Notes: a model not told the origin generated them from the sequence alone. A stretch of DNA of 64,000 nucleotides from Streptomyces panaciradicis (GCF_023516615.1 NZ_JAMGBF010000068.1:1-64000), one strand, 5' to 3'. Counted from the stretch's first letter, positions 23,249 to 31,750 are shown. Numbers and translations are program-made.

Positions 23249-25357
23249 TTACGCCGCCACCGGCTGCTTCGCCTCGGCCGCCGCGGTGGCCGTGCCGTCC
23301 GTCTTGCCGGCGCCCACGGCGCCCGGTGCGGGCTTGCGCATGCCCTTCAGTACGACGACCAGGGCGGTGGTGACGCACACGCCGACCGCGATGGCGATCA
23401 GGTAGAGGAAGGGGTTGCCGATCAGCGGGACCACGAAGATGCCGCCGTGCGGGGCGCGCAGGGTGGTGCTGAAGGCCATCGACAGCGAACCGGTGATCGC
23501 GCCGCCCACCATGGCGGAGGGGATGACGCGCAGCGGGTCGGCGGCGGCGAACGGGATGGCGCCCTCGGAGATGAAGGAGGCGCCGAGGACCCAGGCGGCC
23601 TTGCCGTTCTCGCGCTCGGTCTCGGTGAAGAGCTTGCCGCGGACCGTGGTGGCCAGGGCCATCGCCAGCGGCGGGACCATGCCGGCGGCCATGACCGCGG
23701 CCATGATCTTCATCGCGGAGTCGCTCGGGTTGGAGACGGCGATGCCGGCGGTGGCGAAGGTGTACGCGACCTTGTTGACGGGGCCGCCGAGGTCGAAGCA
23801 CATCATCAGGCCGAGCAGGGCGCCGAGCAGGATGGCGTTGGAGCCGGAGAGGCCGTTCAGCCAGTCGGTCATGGCCTTCTGGGCGGAGGCGATGGGCTTG
23901 CCGACCACGACGAACATGAGGAATCCGACGATCGCCGAGGAGATCAGCGGGATCACCACCACCGGCATGATGCCGCGCAGCACGGCCGGGATGTCGATCT
24001 TCTGGATGGCCATCACCACGCCACCGGCCAGCAGACCGGCCACCAGGCCGCCGAGGAAGCCCGCGTTGATCGTGGAGGCGATCATGCCGCCGACGAAGCC
24101 GGGGACGAGGCCCGGCCGGTCCGCCATGCCGTAGGCGATGTAGCCGGCCAGCACCGGGACCAGGAAGCCGAAGGCCACGGCGCCGATCTGGAACATCAGG
24201 GCGGCCCAGCTGTCGGTCTGCGTCCAGACGAAGTGGTCCATCACCGAGGGCGCCGACTTGATCTTGTACCCGCCGATCGCGAACCCGAGGGCGATCAGCA
24301 GACCGCCGGCCGCGACGAACGGGACCATGTAACTCACGCCGGACATCAGCCACTTGCGCAGCTTCGTGCCGTAGCCCTCGCCGGAGTCGCCGGCGCGCTC
24401 GACCGGCGTACCCGCGCCCGAGGCGGCGCCCGCGGTCACCTCACCGCGCGCCGCCTTGCCGCGCACCTCGGTGATCAGCTCGCCGGGGCGGTTGATGCCG
24501 GCCTTCACGCCGACGTCGACGGTGGGCTTGCCGGCGAAGCGTTCCTTCTCCCGTACGGGAACGTCGTGCGCGAAGATCACGCCGTCCGCCGCCGCGATGA
24601 CGCCCGGGTCGAGCCGGGTGAAACCGGCCGAGCCCTGGGGCTCGACGACGACCTCGACGCCCGCCTCGCGGCCGGCGTTCTCCAGCGACTCGGCCGCCAT
24701 GTACGTGTGGGCGATGCCGGTCGGGCAGGAGGTGACGGCGACGATGCGGAAGGGCCGCTCGGCGGAGGCGTCCTCGGCGGGAGCGCTCGCGCCCGCTGCC
24801 GGGGCGGTGTTGTCCGTGGCGTCGTCGGCGGAGGCCGCCGCCGACGACGCCACGGAGTCCTCGGAGGCGCCCTGCGCGGCGCCCGTACCCGCGCCGGCGA
24901 CCGCCGCCTCGGGCGTCTCGTCCCCGCGGATCAGCGCGGCCGCGGCCGACGCGTCCCCCACCGCCCGCAGCGCGCTGGTGAACTCCGCGTTCATCAGCTG
25001 CCGGGCCAGCGACGACAGGATCGTCAGGTGGGCGTCGTCGGCACCGGCGGGCGCCGCGATCAGGAAGATCAGGTCGGCGGGGCCGTCCGGCGCGCCGAAG
25101 TCGATCCCCGCGGCGCTGCGCCCGAAGCCGAGCGTCGGCTCGGTGACGTGCTCACTGCGGCAGTGCGGGATGCCGATGCCGCCGTCCAGGCCGGTCGGCA
25201 TCTGCGCCTCGCGCGCCGCCACATCGGCGAGGAAGCCCTCCAGGTCGGTCACCCGGCCCAGGGCCACCATGCGTTCGGCGAGGGCACGCGCCGCCGCTTC
25301 CTTGGTGTCGGCGGACAGGTCGAGATCGACCAGGTCCGCGGTGATCATGTCGCTCAT
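23249..25357 (-). CDS. fruA: PTS fructose transporter subunit IIABC
   Basis: 702 residues from ATG 25355-25357. Domain order A-B-C: IIA (residues about 1-150) with the phosphorylatable His in GGIGIPHCRSEHV; an Ala/Ser-rich linker; IIB (about 200-300) with active Cys in VAVTSCPTGIAHTYMAAESL; IIC membrane domain (about 330-680) beginning LMSGVSYMVPFVAAGGLLIALGFA. It imports fructose as fructose-1-phosphate, the substrate of FruK. Its ATG overlaps by 4 bp (ATGA) the stop of a repeat-rich ORF that separates it from fruK. Confidence 0.96.
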   Translation of the reverse strand: MSDMITADLVDLDLSADTKEAAARALAERMVALGRVTDLEGFLADVAAREAQMPTGLDGGIGIPHCRSEHVTEPTLGFGRSAAGIDFGAPDGPADLIFLIAAPAGADDAHLTILSSLARQLMNAEFTSALRAVGDASAAAALIRGDETPEAAVAGAGTGAAQGASEDSVASSAAASADDATDNTAPAAGASAPAEDASAERPFRIVAVTSCPTGIAHTYMAAESLENAGREAGVEVVVEPQGSAGFTRLDPGVIAAADGVIFAHDVPVREKERFAGKPTVDVGVKAGINRPGELITEVRGKAARGEVTAGAASGAGTPVERAGDSGEGYGTKLRKWLMSGVSYMVPFVAAGGLLIALGFAIGGYKIKSAPSVMDHFVWTQTDSWAALMFQIGAVAFGFLVPVLAGYIAYGMADRPGLVPGFVGGMIASTINAGFLGGLVAGLLAGGVVMAIQKIDIPAVLRGIMPVVVIPLISSAIVGFLMFVVVGKPIASAQKAMTDWLNGLSGSNAILLGALLGLMMCFDLGGPVNKVAYTFATAGIAVSNPSDSAMKIMAAVMAAGMVPPLAMALATTVRGKLFTETERENGKAAWVLGASFISEGAIPFAAADPLRVIPSAMVGGAITGSLSMAFSTTLRAPHGGIFVVPLIGNPFLYLIAIAVGVCVTTALVVVLKGMRKPAPGAVGAGKTDGTATAAAEAKQPVAA

Positions 25358-25947
25358 CGCGGGCTCCTTAGCACGCGTATCGCCCATGGAGTGGGGTGGG
25401 CGGGGGTGGGGACGGGGACGGGGGTGCCGTGGGGGGTGGCATGCGGGGTGGCGGAAAACTCAGGGCCGCCGGTGCGGGCGGGTCCGGTCAGGACACGTCC
25501 AGTAGAGGCGAGCCGGGTGGAGGCGGCTCCGGTGGAGGCGGGGCCGGGGAGACCCCGCCTCCCGGTGAGGTCAGGGCGGCTCAGGTGGCCCTGCCTCCCG
25601 TCGGCCGCGGCGAGTAACGGGGAGTCTCGCCGCCCGGCGGCCGTATGACGCACACCGGAACCTCGGCCGGTATGGACGTGCACGGCACCGGAACCACGGC
25701 CAGTACGGACATCCACGACACCGGAAGCACGGGCGTCACGGACGTCCACGGCACCGGAACCTCGCCCGGTACGGACGTCCACGACACCGGAACCTCGCCC
25801 GGTACGGACGTCCACGACACCGGAACCTCGCCCGGTACGGACGTCCACGACACCGGAACCTCGCCCGGTACGGACGTCCACGACACCGGAACCTCGCCCG
25901 GTACGGACGTCCACGACACCGGAACCTCGCCCGGTACGGATGTTCAT
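25354..25947 (-). CDS. Possible repeat-rich basic protein encoded between fruK and fruA
   Basis: An open frame of 197 codons starts at ATG 25945-25947, overlapping the fruK stop as ATGA, and ends with TGA 25354-25356, overlapping the fruA ATG. The N-terminal half is an 11-residue repeat (DVRTGRGSGVV) copied about nine times from the 33-bp DNA repeat; the rest is Arg/Pro/Gly/Thr-rich and ends TPWAIRVLRSPR. Both junctions look like coupled operon junctions, but G/C at third positions is weaker than in neighbours, so it may be an expanded spacer kept open to maintain coupling. No homology recognised. Confidence 0.35.
   Translation of the reverse strand: MNIRTGRGSGVVDVRTGRGSGVVDVRTGRGSGVVDVRTGRGSGVVDVRTGRGSGVVDVRTGRGSGAVDVRDARASGVVDVRTGRGSGAVHVHTGRGSGVRHTAAGRRDSPLLAAADGRQGHLSRPDLTGRRGLPGPASTGAASTRLASTGRVLTGPARTGGPEFSATPHATPHGTPVPVPTPAHPTPWAIRVLRSPR
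25651..25947. repeat. 33-bp minisatellite (about nine units) between fruK and fruA
   Basis: Five exact 33-bp copies run from 25756 to 25920 and start GGAACCTCGCCCGGTACGGA; diverged units flank them from 25651 and a partial unit runs into the fruK stop. A period divisible by three keeps frames open on both strands. Confidence 0.9.
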
Positions 25948-26891
25948 GACGCCGGCTCCGTCAGCTCGCGGTCGACCGGTACGTCGGCGGTCACCGTCAC
26001 CGCCGCCAGGTCCAGGTCGTCGGGCGTCGGCATCTCGCTGCCCGGCAGCTGGACGGCCGCCGCGCCGTGCGCCACCGCCGAGGCGAGCGCCTCCGGTCCG
26101 CTGCCGCCGGCGATCAGGAAGCCGGCCAAAGACGAGTCGCCGGCGCCGACGTTGCTGCGTACGACGTCCACGCGCGCGCTGCCGAACCAGGCGCCCGCGC
26201 CGTCCACCAGGAGCTGTCCGTCGGCGCCCAGGCTCGCGAGCACGGCGCGCGCGCCCATCTCGCGCAACTCCTCGGCCGCCTTCACCGCGTCGCCCACCGT
26301 GGCGAGCGGGCGCCCGACGGCCTCCGCGAGCTCCTCGGCGTTCGGCTTCACCACGTCGGGCCGCTCGCGCAGCGCCTCCAGGAGCGCACGCCCCGAGGTG
26401 TCCAGCGCGATCCGCGCGCCCCCGGCGTGCGCCCGCGCGACAACATCGGCGTACCACGCCGGCGCGAGGCCGCGCGGCAGGCTCCCGCAGCACGCGATCC
26501 AGTCCGCGTCGCGCGACTGCGCGCGCACCGTCTCCAGCAGCAGTTCCTGCTCCTCCGCGGACAGTTCCGGACCCGGCGCGTTGATCTTGGTCAGCACCCC
26601 GTCCGCCTCCGCGAGCGCGATGTTGGAGCGGGTGGCGCCGGCGACCGGCACCGGCGCGACCTCGATGCCCTGCGCGTCGAGCAGGTCGGCGACGAGCGCC
26701 CCCGGCGCACCACCCAGGGGCAGGACCGCCACCGTGCGCCGTCCGGCGGCCGCGACGGCGCGCGAGACGTTCACGCCCTTGCCGCCCGGGTCCATGCGCT
26801 CGCCGGTGGCGCGGATGACCCCGCCGCGGTCGAGCGAGGGGACCTCGTAGGTGCGGTCGAGGGAGGGGTTGGGGGTGACGGTGAGGATCAT
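25944..26891 (-). CDS. fruK: 1-phosphofructokinase
   Basis: 315 residues starting MILTVTPNPSLDRTYEV, the typical PfkB-type start. DPGGKGVNVSRA (substrate binding), VKPNAEEL and the anion-hole/catalytic motif NVGAGDSSLAGFL (Asp base) are intact. It phosphorylates fructose-1-phosphate to fructose-1,6-bisphosphate. Its ATG overlaps the fruR stop (ATGA), placing it second in the fruR-fruK-fruA operon. Confidence 0.96.
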   Translation of the reverse strand: MILTVTPNPSLDRTYEVPSLDRGGVIRATGERMDPGGKGVNVSRAVAAAGRRTVAVLPLGGAPGALVADLLDAQGIEVAPVPVAGATRSNIALAEADGVLTKINAPGPELSAEEQELLLETVRAQSRDADWIACCGSLPRGLAPAWYADVVARAHAGGARIALDTSGRALLEALRERPDVVKPNAEELAEAVGRPLATVGDAVKAAEELREMGARAVLASLGADGQLLVDGAGAWFGSARVDVVRSNVGAGDSSLAGFLIAGGSGPEALASAVAHGAAAVQLPGSEMPTPDDLDLAAVTVTADVPVDRELTEPAS

Positions 26892-27649
26892 GCGCGTACT
26901 ACTTCCGTGCCGCCGCGCTCGATGTCGACGGCGTCTTGTCGGCTCAGCCCGCTGTCGGTGATCAGCAGATCCACGTCGCTCAGGTCGCCGAAGCGGGCGA
27001 AGTGCTCCTGGCCGTGCTTGGAGGAGTCGGCGAGCAGCACCACGCGGCGGGCGGCGGCGACGGCCGCGCGCTTGACCGCGGCCTCGGCGAGGTCGGGGGT
27101 GGTCAGGCCGTGCTCGGCGGAGAAGCCGTTGGCCGCGACGAACAGCACGTCCGCGCGGATCTCGCCGTAGGCGCGCAGCGCCCACGCGTCGACGGCGGCG
27201 CGCGTGCGGTGCCGTACGCGCCCCCCGACGAGGTGGAGCTGGATGCCGGGGTGGTCCGCGAGGCGGGCGGCGATCGGCAGGCTGTGCGTGACGACGGTGA
27301 GCGAGGACTCCAGCGGGATCGCGGCGGCCACGCGGGCCACGGTCGTCCCGGCGTCGAGGATCATCGTGCCCTCGGTCGGCAGTTCCGCGAGGGCGGCCTT
27401 GGCGATGCGGTCCTTCTCGTCCGTGGAGGTCCCCTCGCGCTCGGCGAGGTCCGGCTCGAAGTCGAGGCGGCCGGCCGGAATGGCGCCGCCGTGCACCCTG
27501 CGGACCAGGCCGGCGCGGTCGAGGGCCTTCAGGTCCCGGCGGATGGTCTCCGCCGTCACCTGGAACTCCTCGGCCAGCGACACCACGTCCACGCGGCCGC
27601 CGTCACGGGCGAGCCGGAGGATCTCCTGCTGCCGCTCCGGTGCGTACAT
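26888..27649 (-). CDS. fruR: DeoR family regulator of the fructose operon
   Basis: 253 residues. The N-terminal HTH (MYAPERQQEILRLARDGGRV, VTAETIRRDLKALDRAGLVRRVHGGA) and the C-terminal sugar-phosphate sensor DeoRC (DAGTTVARVAAAI, LHLVGGRVRHRTRAAVD) are complete. It likely represses its own operon and is released by fructose-1-phosphate. A promoter and a large inverted repeat sit just upstream. Confidence 0.92.
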   Translation of the reverse strand: MYAPERQQEILRLARDGGRVDVVSLAEEFQVTAETIRRDLKALDRAGLVRRVHGGAIPAGRLDFEPDLAEREGTSTDEKDRIAKAALAELPTEGTMILDAGTTVARVAAAIPLESSLTVVTHSLPIAARLADHPGIQLHLVGGRVRHRTRAAVDAWALRAYGEIRADVLFVAANGFSAEHGLTTPDLAEAAVKRAAVAAARRVVLLADSSKHGQEHFARFGDLSDVDLLITDSGLSRQDAVDIERGGTEVVRA

Positions 27650-27687
27650 CTCCGTCGCCTCCGCCTCGATGTCCGAGTCTTCCCACC

Positions 27688-27759
27688 TGATGCCCGAACT
27701 TGTGGTTTCTCTCGGAGGCTACGCCCGGATTTCTGGAAAGTAAACAGCTTCGGGCATCA
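27688..27759. promoter_or_regulatory. Probable FruR operator pair around the fruRKA promoter
   Basis: Perfect 11-bp inverted repeat: TGATGCCCGAA (27688-27698) and TTCGGGCATCA (27749-27759), 50 bp apart and flanking the promoter. Two distant half-elements are typical for DeoR-type repressors. Confidence 0.6.
27716..27744 (-). promoter_or_regulatory. fruRKA promoter
   Basis: On the minus strand TTTACT (27744-27739), 17 bp, TAGCCT (27721-27716): a good HrdB-type -35/-10 pair about 65 bp before fruR and between the two operator arms. Confidence 0.6.
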
Positions 27760-27761
27760 TC

Positions 27762-27882
27762 CGGACACAAACGGGCCCGCACCCCCTGCCTCCCCCGGAC
27801 ACAAACGGGCCTCCGCCGCCTGAAGCTCCCGGACGCAAACAGGCCTCCGCCGCCTGAATCCCCCGGGAACGCAAACGGGCCT
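27762..27882. repeat. Four-copy 34-bp repeat upstream of fruR
   Basis: CGGACACAAACGGGCC recurs at 27762 and 27796, with variants (CGGACGCAAACAGGCC, then a GGGAACGCAAACGGGCC form) near 27830 and 27864, separated by CCGCCGCCTGAA-like spacers. The last copy merges with the arm of the following terminator, as if terminator arms had been duplicated. Confidence 0.75.
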
Positions 27883-27910
27883 CCCACCCCCTGAGAGGAG
27901 TGGGAGGCCC
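27877..27910 (-). terminator. Terminator after the DHA2 MFS gene
   Basis: Perfect 11-bp stem GGGCCTCCCAC/GTGGGAGGCCC with a 12-base loop, 43 bp past the MFS stop on the minus strand. Confidence 0.75.
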
Positions 27911-27953
27911 CGTGACGCCCGCAGCCGACGCGCCAAGCGACGGCGCCCCTCCC

Positions 27954-29498
27954 CTACACCGCCGCCCCTTCCCGGGCCGGCCGGCTTTCCGCAGCGGCCT
28001 GCCCGGCCTCGTCGTCCTCCGCCGCCGAGACGTCCGTACCGTCACCGCCCGGGACCTGCTGGGCCGCCCGCCGCGGCAGCGCGAACATCAGCAGGAAGAT
28101 CGCCGTCATCACGGCCGCCACCCAGCCCAGCGCGTGCTGGAAGGCGTGCACGAACGCCGGTCCCACCTCGGCGGGAGCCAGCCGGTCCCCGATCGCGCCG
28201 AAGAAGACCACCGACACCAGGCCGAGGCCCAGCGCGTTCCCCATCTGCTGCACGGTGTTGATGAGACCGGACGCCGAGCCCGCGTGCTCGCGGGGTACGT
28301 CCGTGAGCACCGCGTCCGTCAGGGGAGCGACGATCAGCCCCATCCCGACGCCCATCACCACCAGCGGCAGCGCCATCTGCCAGGAGGCGATGCCGAGCCC
28401 GTACCGGTCGGACTCCCAGATGTAGAGCAGGACGCCGGCCACCATCAGCAGGGCGCCCGCCTGCAGCACCTTCCGTCCGAAGCGCGGCACCAGCTTCTGC
28501 ACGGACAGTCCCGCCGCCGTCGAGACGGCGATCGAGAAGGGGATGCCGGTCAGCCCCGCGCGCAGCGCGCTCCAGCCCAGGCCGATCTGCATGTACAGCG
28601 TCCACACCAGGAAGAACACGCCGAGCGCGACGCCGAAGACGGTCTGTACGGCGATGCCGGCCGCGAAGCTCTTGACCCGGAACAGGGAGAGTTCGACCAG
28701 CGGGGAGCCGTCCCGCGCCGCCTTCCGCCGTTCGTACGCCACCAGCGCCGCGAAGACCAGCACCGCGCCCGCCATCGAGACGTACCCCCACAGCGGCCAG
28801 CCCAGCTCGCGGCCCCTGGTCAGCGGGTAGAGCAGCATCAGCAGGCCCAGCGTCACCAGCGCCACGCCCACCAGGTCGAGTTTGAGGGCCCGCGGCGCCT
28901 TCGACTCGATGATGAAGCGGCTGCCCAGGATCAGGCCCGCGACGCCGAAGGGGAGGTTGATGAGGAAGATGGGCCGCCACTCGAGCCCGAAGAGGTTCCA
29001 CTCCGTCAGCAGGGCACCGAGCAGCGGGCCGAGCACCGCGCCCAGCCCGACGACGGCCCCGAAGAGCCCGAAGACCTTGCCACGCTCGTGCGCCGGGAAG
29101 GTGGCGTGCACGATCGACAGCACCTGCGGCACCATCATCGCGGCCATGCCCCCCTGCAGGACGCGCGAGGCGACGAGCATCTCCGGGTTGACGGCGAAGC
29201 CGCACAGCGCCGAGGCGAGGGTGAAGCCGCCGATCCCGATGAGGAACAGTCGCTTGCGGCCATGGATGTCGCCGAGACGGCCACCTGTGATCAGGCCGGC
29301 GGCGAAGGCCAGCGCATAGCCGGCGGTGATCCACTGGATCTGGCTGAAGGAGGCACCCGCGTCCCGCTGGATCGACGGGATGGCGACGTTGACGATCGTG
29401 ACGTCGACGAGGTCCATGAAGGCCGCGGTCATCACGATGGCGAGGGCGAACCAGCGACGCCGGTCCGGCGGTACGACGGGGTTCTCGATGCGGTTCAT
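27954..29498 (-). CDS. DHA2-type MFS multidrug transporter
   Basis: 514 residues with about 14 hydrophobic segments. The family motifs AFMDLVDVTIVNVAIPSIQ (helix 1, with the acidic residues) and GRLGDIHGRKRLFLIG (loop 2-3) are clear; LGAVLGPLLGALLTEW matches the antiporter motif C. The C-terminal tail is charged and cytoplasmic. It diverges from a WYL regulator with an operator between them, so that regulator probably controls it. Confidence 0.92.
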   Translation of the reverse strand: MNRIENPVVPPDRRRWFALAIVMTAAFMDLVDVTIVNVAIPSIQRDAGASFSQIQWITAGYALAFAAGLITGGRLGDIHGRKRLFLIGIGGFTLASALCGFAVNPEMLVASRVLQGGMAAMMVPQVLSIVHATFPAHERGKVFGLFGAVVGLGAVLGPLLGALLTEWNLFGLEWRPIFLINLPFGVAGLILGSRFIIESKAPRALKLDLVGVALVTLGLLMLLYPLTRGRELGWPLWGYVSMAGAVLVFAALVAYERRKAARDGSPLVELSLFRVKSFAAGIAVQTVFGVALGVFFLVWTLYMQIGLGWSALRAGLTGIPFSIAVSTAAGLSVQKLVPRFGRKVLQAGALLMVAGVLLYIWESDRYGLGIASWQMALPLVVMGVGMGLIVAPLTDAVLTDVPREHAGSASGLINTVQQMGNALGLGLVSVVFFGAIGDRLAPAEVGPAFVHAFQHALGWVAAVMTAIFLLMFALPRRAAQQVPGGDGTDVSAAEDDEAGQAAAESRPAREGAAV

Positions 29499-29517
29499 GG
29501 CTCGACGCTATGACCCC

Positions 29518-29540
29518 AGTAGGTCAGAACAGGTCCTACT
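29518..29540. promoter_or_regulatory. Probable operator of the divergent WYL regulator/MFS pair
   Basis: AGTAGG (29518-29523) and CCTACT (29535-29540) are perfect inverted arms with an 11-bp spacer containing GGTC on both sides. It sits 19 bp from the MFS start and 21 bp from the regulator start. Confidence 0.6.
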
Positions 29541-29560
29541 TCCGAGGCATCCTCGACAGC

Positions 29561-30526
29561 ATGACGACGGACACCCCGGCTCGGCTCCTGACGCTCCTCT
29601 CCCTCCTCCAGACACCCCGCGAATGGCCCGGCGGAGAGCTCGCCGAGCGGCTCGGCGTCTCCCGGCGCACGGTCCGCCGGGACATCGACCGGCTCCGCGA
29701 ACTCGGCTATCCGGTGCAGGCCACCATGGGCGCCGACGGCGGCTACCGGCTGGTCGCCGGCAAGGCGATGCCGCCGCTGGTGCTCGACGACGAGGAGGCC
29801 GTGGCCATCGCGGTGGGCCTCAGGGCGGGCGCCGGGCACGCCCTCGAAGGCGTCGACGAGGCCTCCGTACGGGCCCTCGCCAAACTGGAGCAGGTCCTGC
29901 CCTCCCGCCTGCGCCACCGCGTCACCACCCTCCAGGCCGCGACCACCCCGCTGACCAGCGGCGACGGGGCCAGCATCGCGCCCGAGACGCTGACCGTGAT
30001 GGCCTCCACGGTCGCCGGGCGGGAGCGGCTGCGCTTCGCCTACCGCGCCGGGGACGGCACGGAGTCACGGCGCCTGACGGAGCCGTACCGGCTCGTGTCG
30101 ACCGGACGCCGCTGGTACCTCGTCGCCTACGACCTCGACCGCGCCGACTGGCGGACCTTCCGCGTCGACCGGGTCAGCGAGCCCTTCGCGACCGGCGCAC
30201 GGTTCGCCCCGCGGGAGCTGCCGACGGGGGACGCGGCCGAGTACCTGCGCCGCTCCATGCAGCGCCGGCAGGAGGTCTACGACTTCGACGTCACCTTCGC
30301 CGCGCCCGCCGAGGCCGTCGCCGCGAAGGTGCCCGCGTGGCTGGGGACACCGGAGCCCCTGGACGCGAACTCCTGCCGGCTGCGGGGCAGTTCAGGGGAC
30401 GCGCCCGAGTGGACGGCGGTACGGCTGGCGCTGCTGGGGTTCGAGTTCACCGTGCGAAAGCCTGCCGAACTGGCCGAACAGGCACGGGAGTTGGGGGCGC
30501 GGCTGACACGCGCCGCGGGCGGGTGA
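29561..30526 (+). CDS. YafY-type HTH/WYL domain transcriptional regulator
   Basis: 321 residues from ATG 29561. HTH_11 domain (ARLLTLLSLLQTPREWPGGEL, GVSRRTVRRDIDRLRELGYPV), then GADGGYRL, then the WYL domain (FAYRAGDGTESRRLTEPYRLVSTGRRWYLVAYDL), and a WCX C-terminal region. WYL domains bind ligands that change DNA binding. The earlier in-frame ATG at 29510 lies upstream of the operator and is rejected. Confidence 0.92.
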   Translation: MTTDTPARLLTLLSLLQTPREWPGGELAERLGVSRRTVRRDIDRLRELGYPVQATMGADGGYRLVAGKAMPPLVLDDEEAVAIAVGLRAGAGHALEGVDEASVRALAKLEQVLPSRLRHRVTTLQAATTPLTSGDGASIAPETLTVMASTVAGRERLRFAYRAGDGTESRRLTEPYRLVSTGRRWYLVAYDLDRADWRTFRVDRVSEPFATGARFAPRELPTGDAAEYLRRSMQRRQEVYDFDVTFAAPAEAVAAKVPAWLGTPEPLDANSCRLRGSSGDAPEWTAVRLALLGFEFTVRKPAELAEQARELGARLTRAAGG

Positions 30527-30573
30527 CGGCGCCCGGCGCGCCGGAGAGCACCCCTAGCACCGCGGTCCCGCCC

Positions 30574-31341
30574 CTACCCCTCCCCCGCGATCTCGTCCCA
30601 GGGAAAGTCGCGCACCGCCTCCAGGTTCTGCAGCGCGAGCGCCGCCGGCCCCCGCGCCCCGCTCGCCGGCGCCTCACCGGCCGCCCACACCTCGACGGCC
30701 ACGCGTACGGCGGCCCCGGCGACGGCGGCGGCGAACCGCAGCCGAGAGGACCCGGCGGCCCGACTGCCAACGTTGTCACGCCCATCGCCGCCGGGACTTC
30801 CCTGACCGCCGCCGCTCTCCCCGGCGCCCTCCGGAGTGTCCTCCCCGGCCCTCGCCGCCATCCTCCCCGCCAGCACCTCGCCCAGCCGCCCCTCGGACTC
30901 CTGGCAGACCTCCGCCCAGACCTTGGCCAGGGCCGGGCTGTCGTCGGTCAGGCGGATGAGGGTGCGCACCAGTTCCCAGGTGGCCGCCGAGACACCGGCG
31001 CCCGGTGTCAGGGTGTGGCGGACCGCGTGTTCCAGGGCCTCGGGGACGGAGAGGTGGGCGGGGGCCTCGGCGAGGGCCTCCGTCCAGCGCTCGGCGCCTG
31101 CCGCGTACAGGGGGGCGACGGCTTCTTCCTTGGTCGCGAAGTAGCGGTAGAAGGTGCGGGGGGCGACTCCCGCGGCCTGGGCGATGTCCTCCGCGCGGGT
31201 GGCGCGCAGGCCCTGGCGCACGAACAGGCCGGCCGCGGCGCGGGCGATCTCCATCCGGGTCGCGGCCTTGCGCCGCTCGGTCAGGGAGAGCGGCGCCGCC
31301 GTGGAGGAGCGGGGGTTCGATGCGGGGGTGGGGCTGCTCAC
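30574..31341 (-). CDS. TetR family transcriptional regulator
   Basis: 255 residues. N-terminal HTH: RMEIARAAAGLFVRQGLRATRAEDIAQAAGVAPRTFYRYFATKEE. The C-terminal ligand domain has a Gly-rich low-complexity insertion (GESGGGQGSPGGDGRDN, residues about 175-195). GTG start at 31339-31341 lies inside a palindrome, so it probably represses itself; the -10-like TAGCCT just upstream would give a leaderless mRNA. No target gene is adjacent. Confidence 0.88.
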   Translation of the reverse strand: MSSPTPASNPRSSTAAPLSLTERRKAATRMEIARAAAGLFVRQGLRATRAEDIAQAAGVAPRTFYRYFATKEEAVAPLYAAGAERWTEALAEAPAHLSVPEALEHAVRHTLTPGAGVSAATWELVRTLIRLTDDSPALAKVWAEVCQESEGRLGEVLAGRMAARAGEDTPEGAGESGGGQGSPGGDGRDNVGSRAAGSSRLRFAAAVAGAAVRVAVEVWAAGEAPASGARGPAALALQNLEAVRDFPWDEIAGEG

Positions 31342-31362
31342 ATCGGCAGGCTATGCCGATGT
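31340..31362. promoter_or_regulatory. Palindromic TetR operator overlapping the start codon
   Basis: ACATCGGCA-GGCTA-TGCCGATGT: perfect 9-bp arms. Overlaps the regulator's GTG start and a candidate -10 element on the minus strand. Confidence 0.65.
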
Positions 31363-31429
31363 GGCACAATCTGCCACCGGCGGGCCACCCCGGGGTTCAG
31401 GTTCGGGGTGCCCCGCCCTCCAGCATGCG

Positions 31430-31750
31430 CGGACACCGGCCGACCGGCACGCGGACGCCCTCCGGTCAGTACGCGAGGATCCTCCGTCGACCACGCGGAG
31501 AGGCCCACCGGTCAGTACGCGAAAATCCTCCGTCGAGCACGCGGAGACACCCGCCCGCCCAGCACACGCGGAGACACCCTCCGGCCAGCACACAAGGACA
31601 CCCTCCGACCAGCACGCCGGGACACCCCCCGGCCAGCACACAAGGACACCCTCCGACCAGCACGCCGGGACGCCCCCCGGCCAGCACACAAGGACACCCT
31701 CCGACCAGCACGCGGAGGCACCCTCCGGCCGGCACCCGAGGACGACCTCC
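31430..31750. repeat. 24-bp/48-bp minisatellite between the TetR gene and hrdD
   Basis: From 31573 to 31740 there are seven 24-bp units of the type GACACCCTCCGGCCAGCACA that alternate between two versions (ending ACACAAG or ACGCCGG), giving a 48-bp higher-order repeat. Degenerate units extend back to about 31430. Frames stay open (TPSGQHTR-like octapeptides), but no start or ribosome site makes a gene credible. Confidence 0.85.

Noticed and set aside
25651..25947. CRISPR array
   Set aside because: Units are contiguous with no unique spacers and no cas genes are present; it is a minisatellite. The same holds for the 24-bp array at 31.6 kb.
25645..26850. 401-codon plus-strand frame with DVHDTGTSPGT repeats
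   Set aside because: It runs into the antisense of fruK, lacks a ribosome site and is explained by the 33-bp repeat plus the shadow of fruK.
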